Of a stretch of DNA of 64,000 nt, positions 46,701-57,946 are shown piece by piece. The position numbers were made by a program, and so were the translations under genes. The DNA is from Diplosphaera chodatii (lineage: Eukaryota; Chlorophyta; Trebouxiophyceae; Prasiolales; Stichococcaceae), in assembly GCA_032358165.1 (NCBI GenBank), contig JAALGY010000023.1:2666001-2730000 (forward strand). The letters are read 5' to 3'. The notes beneath the pieces were generated by a model. That model saw nothing but the letters and a program-made list of their open reading frames with translations. It made no database searches and was not told where the DNA came from. Numbering within the stretch: position 1 is the stretch's first letter; every line of letters begins with the position of its first letter.

Positions 46701-49700
46701 CTGCAGGAGGTTGTGGACTTCTTCACGAAGCCGCAGCTGTTCCGCGCGAGCGGCGCCCGCATCCCTCGTGGCGTGCTGCTGTGCGGCCCCCCTGGCACCG
46801 GCAAAACCCTGCTGGCCCGTGCGGTGGCAGGTGCAGGCCCAAAATCACTTGCAGCATTGATCTTGAGTACAGCTGCAGTGCTCATGGCGGTGATCATTGC
46901 TACCACTGTTGCCTGCGTGTATGGGGTGCAGACCTCTGTCGCTCTGAACTCGTACCTGTGTGGAGTCCAGGTGAATCTGGGGTGGCATTCCTCAGCCTGA
47001 ACGCCTCGGAGTTCGTGGAGATGTTCGTTGGCGTTGGCGCAGCTCGTGTGCGCGACCTATTCAACCAGGTGCAACATGTTATAGGACTGGTTTGCGGACT
47101 ATGGTGACCATGCTTTGGGTTGAGAGCAGGTGAGCACACAGGAGAGCATGAGTCTCTACATAGCACATCAGGCCTTTGAATCCTGTACTGGGTGCAGGCG
47201 AGGACACTGCGACCGTGCATCATCTTCATGGACGAGATTGACGCGGTCGGTCGCACACGTGGCGGTGCTCAGGTTTGTGTGTTGTTGTGCACTTTCCCAG
47301 GGCTCGCAAAGATATGCTACAAGCTAAGAACGTCTGCATAGCAGCAGCTGAACAGGGTGGCGCATCTGCATTTCAGGGCAATGACGAGCGCGACACCACA
47401 CTCAACCAGCTGCTCTCAGAGATGGATGGCTTTGGGGATGGAGGTGGGCCCATTCTCTCGAGGGCTGGCGTCAGCCTTCTAGGGCTGGCGTCAGAGCTCT
47501 TGAGGGCTTGAGTCAGCCTTCTACGACGATTTCGGGCATCTGCGTATTGTGAGTTGCTCCTGTACGATACCTGACGGAGGTTCGTCATCTGGTGTGGCAG
47601 GCGAGACAGGCGTGATCGTGATGGCAGCCACCAACCGGCGGGATGTGCTGGACCCAGCACTCATCAGACCTGGCCGCTTCGATCGCATCATCCACATTGG
47701 CCCTCCCGACTTCGACGGCCGCATCGAGATTCTGAAGGTGCGCGTAGACACATGCAAAGGGATGCATCCCCACTCACCGCCCCACATTCAAAGGGTCCTC
47801 TTTGACACCCTGTGGCTGAGCTGCGCTGACACAGCATGCCAAACTGTAACCTGGCCCGGCAGGCACGGTGTACCCTTCACACCACGAGACCTGCGGCATG
47901 ACTCTTTGGAGTGGGCTTCGTATTGGAGGTCAATTGTCGAAGTCACAGAAAGGGCAAGCCCCTCCTTGCGATCATTTGTGTTGCCGACATGCCTGATAAT
48001 GGGCGTGGCAGGTGCACCTGGCGGGGCGGCCTGTGGCGGACGACATCGACCTGCGGTCCATCGCGTTTGAGACGGCCAAGTACACCGGCGCGCAGCTGGC
48101 CAACCTGGTCAACACCGCGGGCGGCTTTGTCGGCAAGGGGGGCCGCGAAGCCATCACCACAGCCGACCTGCAGCATGTGCGTGGCCCGCTCTGTTCTCTA
48201 CAATGCGCAGGAACTGGGTGGGGCACACTGAACAGAAGCATATGCAGCAGGAACACTTTCCCATCAATGCAGTGGTATGGAGCAGGGGGTCCGGGGCAAT
48301 TAACCTCGCGATGCACAAGCAGCAAGGGTGCACAGGCCGTGGCCGCACTTCTCACCGGGAGCCCATGGTCCCTTTGCCTCCCGCTGCAGGCGCTGGACTG
48401 GGAGCGGGTGGGGCCGCAGGGCGCGCCGCCCAGCCCGGAGCGCCGCCACCGCCTCGCCGTGCAGGAGGGCGCCACCGCGCTGGTCGCCACCCTGCTGCCC
48501 GCCATTGAGCCGGTGCGGTTGCGCACCACTCTCTCCGTCATCGTGACACCAGGGCACTTCGCCGACGAAAGACGTCCAGCAAGGCCTCGAGCAGATGTCT
48601 TGAGTTGGCATCTGCAGCGGCAGTGACCCTGCCTGCTGTAGCATGTTCACATCAGCTGACGCCACTGTTGGTGGCTTGCCCCCTGCAGGTGCAGAAGGTG
48701 ACGATTGCGCCGTACCAGAAGCTGCCGCTGGGGCACATGGTCCTGGAGCTCAACGAGGGGCGGGAGCTGACGGGCCTCTTCACGCGGAAGTACCTCCTGC
48801 AGCAACTGCGCCTGGTCCTGGCTGGTGGGCAGGGGCTTGCTCTTAGATTCCCGGGTTTGAGGGGTCAGCACAAGTGCATCGTGTTGATGCCTTTACAGAT
48901 GTGCGGCGAAGCATGGCCGGCCTCGGAGCCCGCCCACAGACCGGCGGTGGTGGCCTCCAGGGTCTGACACCTGCTCACACCCTGGGTGTCGCAGGCAGAG
49001 CAGCCGAGGAGATCGTGTACGGCCAGGACGAGATGAGCACCATCAACCAGCGGCAGCTGATGCTGGCGCGCCGCATCGCGCAGAAGCTGGTGGTCTCCGG
49101 CGGGCTGTCGGATGCACAGGGGCTGGGCCCAGGCCCCATCACGCACCCCGTGCCGATGGGCAACACCCTGGGGCAGATCGTGCCCGAGAGGGTGAGCAGA
49201 GTGTTGCGCTCCTGCACTCGGCGGATTGAGTAGGGCACAATCACTTACCTAATCGCCGACATGGCGCACTTCAGACGAATTCATCCGCACCTGCACGTGT
49301 GTTGAAAGAGCGTGTGTCGTGTTTTGTAGGTCACTGCGGCCACGCAGGATGCTGCAGACAGGGAGATGGCAAAGCTCCTGGCGGAGGCGTACGATGACGT
49401 GGTGGCCACCCTGCAGCGCAACCGCAAGGCGCTGGATAGGACCATTGATGTATTGCTGGAGCAGACATCGATGTCGGGACAGCAGGTGCGTTGGGATTTG
49501 CACACCAGGCGTTGGGTGCATCTCTCTGTCTCTCTCTCGGGTCGGAGCATGTGAACGTACAGTGTGCATGTACGCTGATGTTTTGATGCCTCGGAGCATT
49601 GTGCATAACTTGTTCGTGTGCAGTTGCCATGCATTGACAAAATTTCGCCCATCTTGCAGGTGCGTGAGCTTGTGGAGGCGCACTGCGAGCAGAGCGACCT

Positions 49701-49737
49701 GGAGCGCAGAGCGGCAGAGAAGGCAGCCTTCATGTGA
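43702..49737 (+). CDS. FtsH-like AAA ATPase with degenerate protease site (FtsHi type)
   Basis: FtsHi proteins are plastid FtsH relatives without proteolysis; in plants several belong to the Ycf2-FtsHi motor at the inner envelope that drives protein import. The start (ATG 43702) is tentative and basic. A Gln/Ala-rich exon (44060-44370) has CAG-type repeats. Then come [19 protein letters not shown] (near 44590), a helix in [20 protein letters not shown] (near 45150), long charged coiled regions (45430-46170) and the AAA core: [13 protein letters not shown], Walker A GPPGTGKT (near 46790), [14 protein letters not shown], Walker [12 protein letters not shown] (near 47230), the second-region [17 protein letters not shown] and [20 protein letters not shown] with PGRFDRI (near 47680). 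The protease helix reads [15 protein letters not shown], so HExxH is QEGAT; the usual third ligand Asp is Gln in TINQRQL (near 49045). TGA at 49735. Confidence 0.88.
47460..47523. repeat. Short minisatellite in FtsHi intron, three imperfect units of about 21 bp
   Basis: Three units follow one another: agggctggcgtcagccttct, agggctggcgtcagagctct and agggcttgagtcagccttct, with small differences. They sit just after a GTGGGC donor in an intron, so they should not affect the protein. Confidence 0.8.
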
Positions 49738-49858
49738 GCTGGCTGGTATCAGCAGCCAGCTGGGGCTCATGGAGTAGGCAGTACCAGCTCAGCACAGAGG
49801 GGTGTTTACATACAGTGAAGCTGCCCACTCGGCAGGCCCCTGACATGGTACTGACATA

Positions 49859-49863
49859 TTACA
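49859..49863 (-). terminator. Putative TGTAA poly(A) signal of DDX1
   Basis: On the minus strand TGTAA lies 151 bases past the DDX1 stop. A second copy (plus-strand ttaca at 49805-49809) lies farther out. The motif is short; function is inferred from green-algal usage. Confidence 0.35.
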
Positions 49864-49906
49864 GACACCGACATGCTACAGGGTCATTCGTCTTGCTGGT
49901 GCGAGT

Positions 49907-49911
49907 TGTAA
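49907..49911 (+). terminator. Putative TGTAA poly(A) signal of FtsHi
   Basis: TGTAA lies 170 bases after the FtsHi stop, beyond the minus-strand signal of the convergent DDX1 gene, so the two 3' UTRs would overlap. Assigned by position and motif only. Confidence 0.35.
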
Positions 49912-50013
49912 ACGATTCGCTCACAGCCCTATTTTTGCATACACAACTGCACCCCTAATTGTGTCACATACCATGCACGACATGGGTTATGGCATGCACC
50001 GCCTGACAGCAGT

Positions 50014-53000
50014 CTACGCCGAGGCAGCAGCGCCACCGAAGCGACGCTGCAGATCAAAAAAGGAGCACTGAGCGTCGTGCTCCAGCTGCGTGAGCGTCGC
50101 CAGCACCGACTGCACCTGCATATCAGGTGAAGGGTGCTTGGTGGAACGAAGCTCTCAAAAGGGAAAGCAAGGTGCAGGGCAGCCCCGGAGCTTCACATGT
50201 TGTGCTGCTACGCCTGCGGCGACGCTTTCGCACCTGCTGCTGGTGGGCTGAAAGCTCGGCTGAGGACTCTGTGTCACGAGCCTGTCCATAGGTTCCCTTG
50301 CCTACTCGCACCGCAACCTGTGTGACAAATTGGCTGGCTGGCTGCTTAGCAATCCAGCAGGCAGCGTCAATGCAAGGGGACAGCTGCAGTGCAACAGCGG
50401 TGCAGCACCGCGCCCGCACAACTGGGTCAGGCATCGTGGCACCTGGGGCGGCAGGCTCATGTCTGCTGCCAGCGGGAAGACCGGCCTGCTGAGCCGCTGC
50501 TCGATGTCCTGCAGATTGCAAGCGCTTGTTGTGGCAAACACGAACTGGATTTGCCATCAATCTGCCGACTCAGCGCTGTCATCTGGCTGCGGTCCTGATC
50601 TCTCTGGTCGCATGCTCTTGCGGTTGTCCGCAGGCTGACCAGAAACACAGGTCGAAGATCGATGTTATACCTTCAGCAGCTGCGGCTCGTCATACCAAAT
50701 GGTGTGGCCGCCCTCGTCGTTGGTGCGCGTGTTCTTGGCGTCCGGCTGCCGCCACGGCTGCAGCCCCTTCACGCTGCAGTACCACACCTGCAGCGAGACC
50801 AGGGCTGCTCGCTTGAGCTGGGAGAGCCTGCATTGACCCTTGACCTGCACAGTGCATCGCCAGCTGTGGAGCAGCTCAGCTTGAGAGACACCATACCTTC
50901 TCCGGGACGGTGGCCACCAGGGAGATGGCGAGGCCCAGTGCCTCGGCGCGGCCCACCCGGCCCACCCTGTGGATGTAGTCCTCCGACCTGCAGATCACCA
51001 TCGCACCCAGGTAACTTGACAACAGCTGCACATCACTCCACATTGCCTTCTTCAAACCGGTTGCCATGTCTTGCCACGAGCAAGCCCTGTTTCCCACGCA
51101 GCAAAGTGGAGGAAACCTGTCGGGCAGCGTCATGTTGACGACAAAGGGCAGGCCCTGGATGTCGATGCCGCGCGCCGCGACATCGGTGCAGATCAGGAAG
51201 CGCACGTCGCCGTCCTTGAACGCCTGCAGCCGCGCACACGGGCCAGGTCATGTGTTGGGCAGCCAGCTGTGAGCAGACAAGCAGCATGGTCTGCTGACAC
51301 GCATGCGAAGGGCCCGGGCTCCAAACCGACCGAACAGTCCTTGCCGCGCTTCAAGATGAGCAAGGTCATCGGCAGCACGGCACATACACATCTGAGACTA
51401 CCTGCAGCGCCTTGCGGCGATCGTGCATCGAGCGCGCGCCAGCCAGCACCACGCAGGAGTAGGGGTTCTCCTTGCCGCTCTCCGCCTTGCCACGAAATGC
51501 CCGGCCACCGCCTGAAATGTGACGGACCTGGTCAAAGAGCTCTAAGGTGCACCATGTTAGACGACTGCTGAATCTGCGTGGTGATCACCCTGCAGGCAGA
51601 AGTGTTGACATGCTGTACATCGCACCTAGGTCGTTCATGAACTTTTCGAGGTTGTCGGCATCGAAATTGGTGCGCACGAAGACGAGGCAGCTGTCCATCT
51701 TGAGCGTGTCAGCCAGCCGCTGCAGCAGCCGGGGCTTGAGGCGCTTGACCGCCTCCGACCAGTTCTCCGGGGTGTCGACATGCGGTCCTGCACAACGACA
51801 GGCCACACTCGCACCAGATGCGCTCCCACATGCAGGCATGCTCCTCCTGAGAAACCTGATGCCACATCGGTGCTCTGGGATTCACCCTGATGACCACCGC
51901 CTTCGGAGTGGTCATCACGGTGACCACTCCGCAGGCGGTGGACGCCTGTGTGCATGCAGCTTGCCCGGGCCCCAGCCCATCAACCTCGAGTGCACGCACC
52001 GGTCTTGTCCAGCGCGTGCGCGTTGTCGGTGGCGACGGCGGGCTCCGACTGCAGCCAGGTGCGGTCCTCCCGGGGGTCCACCCGCACCAGCACATGGTCC
52101 ACCGACTCCGGCACCGCGTCCTTGCCCTGCGGTAACATTCACCCTCCATTAGGTTTCCTGATTTTGTTAGATGAGACATGAGGGCAACCCATCAAGTGGA
52201 CAGCGAGCAAGCGTGGGTGAACCCTTGATCATCGTGACGACTCTTACTTTCAGGTCGATGAAGACCGGGTTCTGGCAGATCTTGGTGGCCAGCTCCCGGA
52301 TCTCGGGGGCATGCAGAGTTGCGGAGAACATGAGCGTCTGCAGCCTGCTGGCGCCCGCGCCGCCCTTTGGCAGCCGCCCAAACAGCTTCATGATGGCGTC
52401 CTGCGCGGTGGCACGGACACAATCACCTGCCCCAGGGCTCGCGCTCCACTTCTGAGTGCTGTGTCCATGTCTCCAGCCTGGACACGCAATCACTTGAGCA
52501 GGTGCCCCTGGATGAGTGCTTGCACGAGCAGCAGAATGTTCACTCTGCAGGCGTTCTGCAATGATTTAATTTGAGATTCGGAAGGCGCAGGACCTGGTTG
52601 CCAGTGTCCAGCAGGCGGTCCGCCTCGTCCAGCACGAAGAACTTGACGCCCGCCACCGACAGCTTGCCCTGCTCGATGTAGTCCATGATGCGCGCTGCAG
52701 GGGTGGAAGCAAAGCAGCATTGCTATGCTTGGACACGAGGGCTCCATGTAGGTGTGCCTACTCTGGCGTGCCCAAGTAGATGAGCACATCATCACTTGCG
52801 GGTGGGTGCCTCAGGACTGCAGACGCTGCAGCCCGAGAGCGTGCCAGCGGGCCTCACCCGGCGTGCCCGTGACGATGTCGACGCCCGCTTTCAGTGCGCG
52901 CTCCTGCGGCCCGGCTGGGACCCCGCCAATGAGCAGCACAGCGTCCAGCTTTGGTGCCACCTGTCACATCAACATCGATTATGGCAGCTTTGCATGCCTT

Positions 53001-54850
53001 GTTGATGGGACACACCTGTTGAATGACTGTCTGTGTGCGAATACAGTCCTGCTGCTGGCCATTACGAGGTTGATCACAGCAATGCCAATGACGTTGCAGC
53101 TGTCTGAGAAGATCACCAGGTGCTTGCTGAACCGCACGACGTTGTCATGCGTCTGCTCCGCAAGGTCGCGTGCCGGCTCCAGGATGACGGCTGTCGGGCC
53201 GCGCACGCCGCCAGCGGCTGCTGAGGCCGAGTGGTCGTCCTCGGCTGCGCAAGCACCATGGCTGTTTGCCCTAAGCTCGGGTGATGCTACACGGGTGAGG
53301 TTTGGAGCCACAGGCACTGGAGGCACTGAGCGCAAAGGCGAGGGTGCATGCTGTTTCACTATAGCAGCCGTTTGTGCATCTAAGCGCCTTGGTGTACCTG
53401 CAATGATGCTGGAGGGCGGCGCTGCGGCAAGACCCACATATCCTGGTGGCGGGCCAAATGCGAAGGGCGTGGCGCCAAAGTTCAGCGCGATCTCAGCGTT
53501 CTTCAAGCACAGCGCCGGGTACAGCGCCCGCCTGCACAGCACATGCCAGCAAGGCTGAAGGGGGGTCGCACGCCATGCAGGAAGGATGAGTTTGGCGGAC
53601 CTAATCAGATGTATGCTTGCAAGACGCGCCAACAGATCACCCCCGCATTGCTGCGGGCACTTCGAATGCGACGCCAAGGTCTGCGCCATTCTTGCTGTAG
53701 GCAATGGTGCCAGCGCTGGTGTCCAGCAAGCAGCCTATGACGTCGTTCAGGCCTGCATGGGGAACAGGCACTGCTGAAGAGGGTTTCCAGATCTCCCCGG
53801 TCAAGTGCCCAACGACCACCTGCGTGGATCTCGGCGCAAATTGCCTGCTCACTTCACACTGTATCTGCGGCGTCGCACCAAACTTCTGCCCATAGTCCTC
53901 GAAGGACTTCCCGAAGGACTTCTTGCCGGTGCCGCCAAAGCCAAAACCCTGGCGATCAGTGCCCAGCTCCAGCCCCGCTGCCCGTGTGGCCCAGCCCACT
54001 CGACAGAGCCCCTCGTCCGTGACCTTGGCTTCGTAGTACACCTGCAAAATTGAGGGGCCCCTTGCCGCTGGGACACGTTGCATGCACATCGACTCAACGC
54101 TTTTCTGTACAGGCAGCACCACACTGACAGTCTGGCCGTGCACAGCTGTGCACCTTGCCGGAGATGACGCCAACCTTCGCTCTGCCACCCGCCCAGTCTT
54201 GCTGTGACCGTGACTGACATACCAAGCCTGCATGCCAGCATGCTCTGTATGTCTCAGGGAACATATCAGCATGATGAGCCACTGGGCAGGCACCTGCTGG
54301 TTGTCCCAAGGCCCTGAGCGCCCACCATCTGGCGATACTGCAAGCACTGTATCCCGGTCGACGGCGCTCATTGCGCAGTGCACTTTCTGTTGTTTTGACC
54401 TGTGTGGCGCCAGTCCACATTGCCACGCTCGGTTGTGTGCTGTATGCAGCATCCAGGTGCAGTGCTGAGCAAGCAGCTTTCAAACCAGGCCTTGATGCCC
54501 CACACTTGTCCACGACGCCACTCTTGCCCTGCTGCTTCTGCCGCAGCGTTTCGTGCACAATCTGCAGCACTGGCAGCGCAAAGGCGCCCGTCTTGCCGGA
54601 GCCTGTCTCCGCTGCGGCCAAGACATCGCCACCCCCCAAGATCAGAGGCACCGCCTCGCATTGTATGGGAGTCGGCAGGCTGCATGAACAACGTCAATGC
54701 ACTCAAATCTGCTGTGACAGAAACAAATTGATGCATGTCTGGACTCATCTCCATGCCTGGCATGTGCGAGCTCTGCACTTACGTCCATCCCATTTCCTGG
54801 ACCGCAGTAATGAGTTCTGGCAGCACGCCCACTTCCTCAAACGCCGACAT
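50014..54850 (-). CDS. DDX1: DEAD-box RNA helicase DDX1 with inserted SPRY domain
   Basis: DDX1 is an RNA helicase; in animals it is part of the RTCB tRNA ligase complex and other RNA pathways. The ATG at 54850 gives [20 protein letters not shown]. Then [20 protein letters not shown] and motif [21 protein letters not shown] (near 54600). The SPRY domain, placed between motifs I and Ia as in DDX1 alone, reads [20 protein letters not shown] (near 54010), [40 protein letters not shown] (near 53710) and [20 protein letters not shown] (near 53500). Next are [20 protein letters not shown] (near 53170), motif [20 protein letters not shown] (near 52640), motif [23 protein letters not shown] (near 52310), [20 protein letters not shown] (near 51670), [18 protein letters not shown] (near 51180), motif [22 protein letters not shown] (near 50950) and a C-terminal exon ending [11 protein letters not shown]. 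All helicase motifs look intact. Confidence 0.94.
51894..51941. repeat. Near-perfect inverted repeat (21-bp arms, 6-base loop) in DDX1 intron
   Basis: Left arm 51894-51914 begins ccaccgccttcggag; right arm 51921-51941 begins tgaccactccgcagg. The right arm is the reverse complement of the left with one mismatch in 21. The loop is tcacgg. It falls between predicted DDX1 exons. Confidence 0.9.
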
Positions 54851-55555
54851 GCTGGGTGGGAGGCGCAGCTCCCACCCGCAGCGTACCTGCGCCTGCTGCT
54901 CGGGCTTGTTGCTGGATCGTTTCCACTCTCCAAGTCAGATGCGCTATGTACGTGAAGCGAAGGCTGTGGATGCTCACAATGTCAAGCAATCAGATTCAAA
55001 GTGAGGATCGATGCCGTTCATGTAGGGATGGTGCTGAGTGGTCAGGTAGCAAGGTGTTACAAGCACGTCCGGGAGCAAGCGTATCGTCAGTGCTATGGCA
55101 GCTTCTGCCCTTTTGGTGGAGTGTTCGATGCGCAACTTGGCACAACAGCAGTTTGGCCAGTGTTACATCGGCAGTTCCGACATTGCATGCATGCAGTACA
55201 GCAGCAGCACTTGACGGCAGGGGAGACATCCGTTACTAGACATGTCACGGTTTGCAACTTGCTGTTCAGACATCACCTCGTTACGTCTACGGCTATCAAT
55301 GTATCACCTAGGTGTTGCGGACGTGTTTCCATCAGTGTGGATCGGCATGACAGCCTCGCCTTTGGCTCAGCAGACGCTTGATCAGCGCCCGCACCTGCCA
55401 TAGGTCTCGTTTGATGCGTTTGCTATGCATGGTGACTGAGACCAGCTGCCTTTCTGCGGTGCTCACGCCTCAGTGCCGCTGCAGGTGTGTGCAGCGCAGT
55501 AAATCATCGCTAGAAAGCAGCTGGTGATCCCTGTGGAGCAAGAGCGGCAAACAGT
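54851..55555. promoter_or_regulatory. Shared divergent promoter region of DDX1 and SEN54
   Basis: The starts diverge across 705 bases. An open frame at 55001-55381 has no recognisable family and is probably chance. No specific promoter element is recognised. Confidence 0.35.
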
Positions 55556-57411
55556 ATGGATTGTCAGCCGGCAGCACCACATGCGGATGCGCAGCCAACA
55601 CGCAAGCGCAGCGCACATGAGCTGGACGGCAATGCTGCACAGCCGGCAGAGGCAGGCGCATCTGCACCTGCGAGCCACATAGACCCGGCAGAGGTGCCAC
55701 TGGACTCAGACGACTCAGCGGTGATAGTAACCGAAACAGATGAGCTGGAGGACGACGAAGTTACAGGACAGCACAGGGACCCAGCAGTGGTGCTGGACGA
55801 GATGCTGCAGGCGTTGCTGCAAAAGCTGTCAGGCCCACACAGGAGGCACGTGGCCTGCATGCCTACTACGTAACACACTGTCGTGCGATGCGCAATGCTG
55901 AGCATGTCTGTTCCAATCCGGGCAACCGTGTAACAGGCAGAACTGGTCGGCAGCAGTCTGGAAGGCGGACCTCAAGCATGCAGAAATTGTGGTCAAGCGG
56001 AGCCCATACCTGGATCGCATGGGTGAGACCCTGGTCTGAGATCTGCTGCTCATGGTCGCAGCCTGCACATTCAGGAACGCTCCTGAGTACGCTGCACATG
56101 TGTGTTTTACAGGCTTTGTCCACAAAAAGGCGCGGTGCCTACGGATTGAGGAGGCTGTGTACGTCGTTTGCTCTCTTCCAGCTCCTGATTCAGCCGCATC
56201 CTGCCTGCCATGCTGCGCTTGGTGCCGCTATCATAATCATCTGTGACCAGATGTGATTCGCTTTGATCGCAGGTTCCTGGTGGAGCGGGGCGATCTGATG
56301 CTGATTGAGGAGCAGCCGGCAGCCGGAAAGGGCAGGAAACGAGACCTCCGACCGCTGTCATTCCAGGAGTCCCTCGAGCTGCTGGTAAACAGGGCCCAGC
56401 AGAGTGCCATAACCTAGTTCAGCCGATCACATGGTCATGCTCAATGCATCAGAAATAGTCTGTCGGGTGTAAATGCTCACCTGTATTGGCTTGCTTGGAT
56501 CTGGCCAGCTGCCACCGAGCAATTTGTCGTCACCAAAGCAGGTGAAGTCAGGCTACCCGCTGAAGCACTACCGGGTGTTCTGTTATCTCAGCCGCATGGG
56601 CTACATTGTGTGCAGGTAGGATGCATCATGCCACAGGATAGCTCGCTGATCTTAGTGTACTGATCCGTAGCCTCTCAAACAGTGTATCTGAGCGTCATGC
56701 ACATGGACAGGCACCCTGCAGTGCCACTCGCACCCGCGCAGCAGCCACCAGACGAGCCCGACCCTTCCAAATACCTGGCAGACAGGTGAGAGGGCCATGC
56801 AGCGATGGTACGGTGCGCAGCAATGGCTGTACAACCTGTGCGTACGGCACAGCAACACCAGCCTAATGACTGCAGGCTACCAAACCTCCGGCCGCTGCGG
56901 CAGTCCACCGCAGAGCATGCGGCCCACGGCGAGATGCAGCCATTGCCGATGGTGACACTGGCCACTACCTAAGTCATGTATACATGTTGATTGCGAGTGG
57001 CCACGTTCGGTCATTCAGACGCTTGACCGCAGTTTGTGCGATTGTCAGGCATTGGATGTATGGAAGCCGAGCAAAACCTTCAGCTGCAAGTCCGAGACCA
57101 AGCCGGACTACAGGTGTTGATGCGATGACACTGCCTCAGCAACTATCTATTGTCGCTTGCATCAACATGCAGCCCTCTCTTGTGGCAGTCATGAATTGGC
57201 TATTCATGCAAGGCTGTGTCAACTGCCAATGATGGGTCCTGTGCCTCGCAGGGTGTGCATCACCAGCGATTTCTTCCCGAGCACAGCTGCGCTTGCACGC
57301 ACGGCTGCGCTTCATCGTGGGGTCACTGTGCTGCACGCTGTTGTAGAGTCAGATGTCGACTTTTTCATTCTGTCTGAGCATCACACCACCGATGTTTGGC
57401 CACAGTTGTGA
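55556..57411 (+). CDS. SEN54: tRNA-splicing endonuclease subunit SEN54
   Basis: SEN54 is a structural subunit of the heterotetrameric endonuclease that cuts introns from pre-tRNA. The ATG at 55556 opens an acidic, Ala/Asp-rich N-terminus with VLDEMLQALLQKLSG. Exons then read NWSAAVWKADLKHAEIVVKR with SPYLDRMG (near 55940-56030), GFVHKKARCLRIEEAVY (near 56115), FLVERGDLMLIEEQPAAGKG (near 56280), the conserved GYPLKHYRVFCYLSRMGYIV (near 56560), a Pro-rich linker QQPPDEPDPSKYLAD, LPNLRPLRQSTAEHAAHGEM, DVWKPSKTFSCKSETKPDYR (near 57060) and SDFFPSTAALARTAALHRGV through FFILSEHHTTDVWPQL to the TGA at 57409. EEA.YflERGdLml and Y.vfcyLsRmGYIV are the family signatures, and the DVWKPSKtF...PDyR block is the C-terminal one. 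The family is usually fast-evolving; the identification is good but not from one motif alone. Confidence 0.85.
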
Positions 57412-57946
57412 CAGGTGACTGAAGGCGAGTGATGTGAGCTGGTGCTGGATACTATATGCGGATGCAATTGAAACTGTTGAGCTTTCCTTGTTGCAAGTTG
57501 TGACTCTGCCACTTTGCAGGTGGTCCTTACGGTGTCAGTGTGGTTCAGCAGCACCGCACGTGCAGTCATTGTCAGGTGGGGCCGTGTGCTGTCAAACCGC
57601 GTTTCCAGGTGACTCTGCAGTATGAGAAGGCTACATGGCAACCAAGTGATGGTGCTGTCTGCAGGTTGTAACAACCACTTTTATGACAGATACATGGTCA
57701 GAACTCTGTCAATCATAAGGATACAGCGATATTGGCAACAGCGTCCTAGCCGCTTTGCCAAAGTCAAGTGAACATTCTGAAATGTGATAAGTATTTGGCG
57801 ACATCAAGCATGCCACCCCACTGGTTTGTCTGCCAAACAGTGGCGGTACTGCCGGCACTGAGTGCACGCCATCGATGCACTCATGGCCTGAGACCAGAGT
57901 CAGTTTCCTGGATTGTCAATGTTGGTACAAATGGCGGTCAAGCGCC
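57412..57946. other. Convergent intergenic gap (SEN54 / enoyl-CoA isomerase)
   Basis: The 535 bases between convergent stops hold a plus-strand TGTAA at 57667-57671 that may end SEN54. No gene or repeat is supported. Confidence 0.35.

Noticed and set aside
52979..53704. A 241-codon minus-strand open frame as a separate gene
   Set aside because: It holds DDX1 SPRY and motif Ia exons joined by unspliced introns; it is part of DDX1.
55001..55381. A 126-codon open frame between DDX1 and SEN54
   Set aside because: No family resemblance, Cys/His-rich random look and position in a divergent promoter region.
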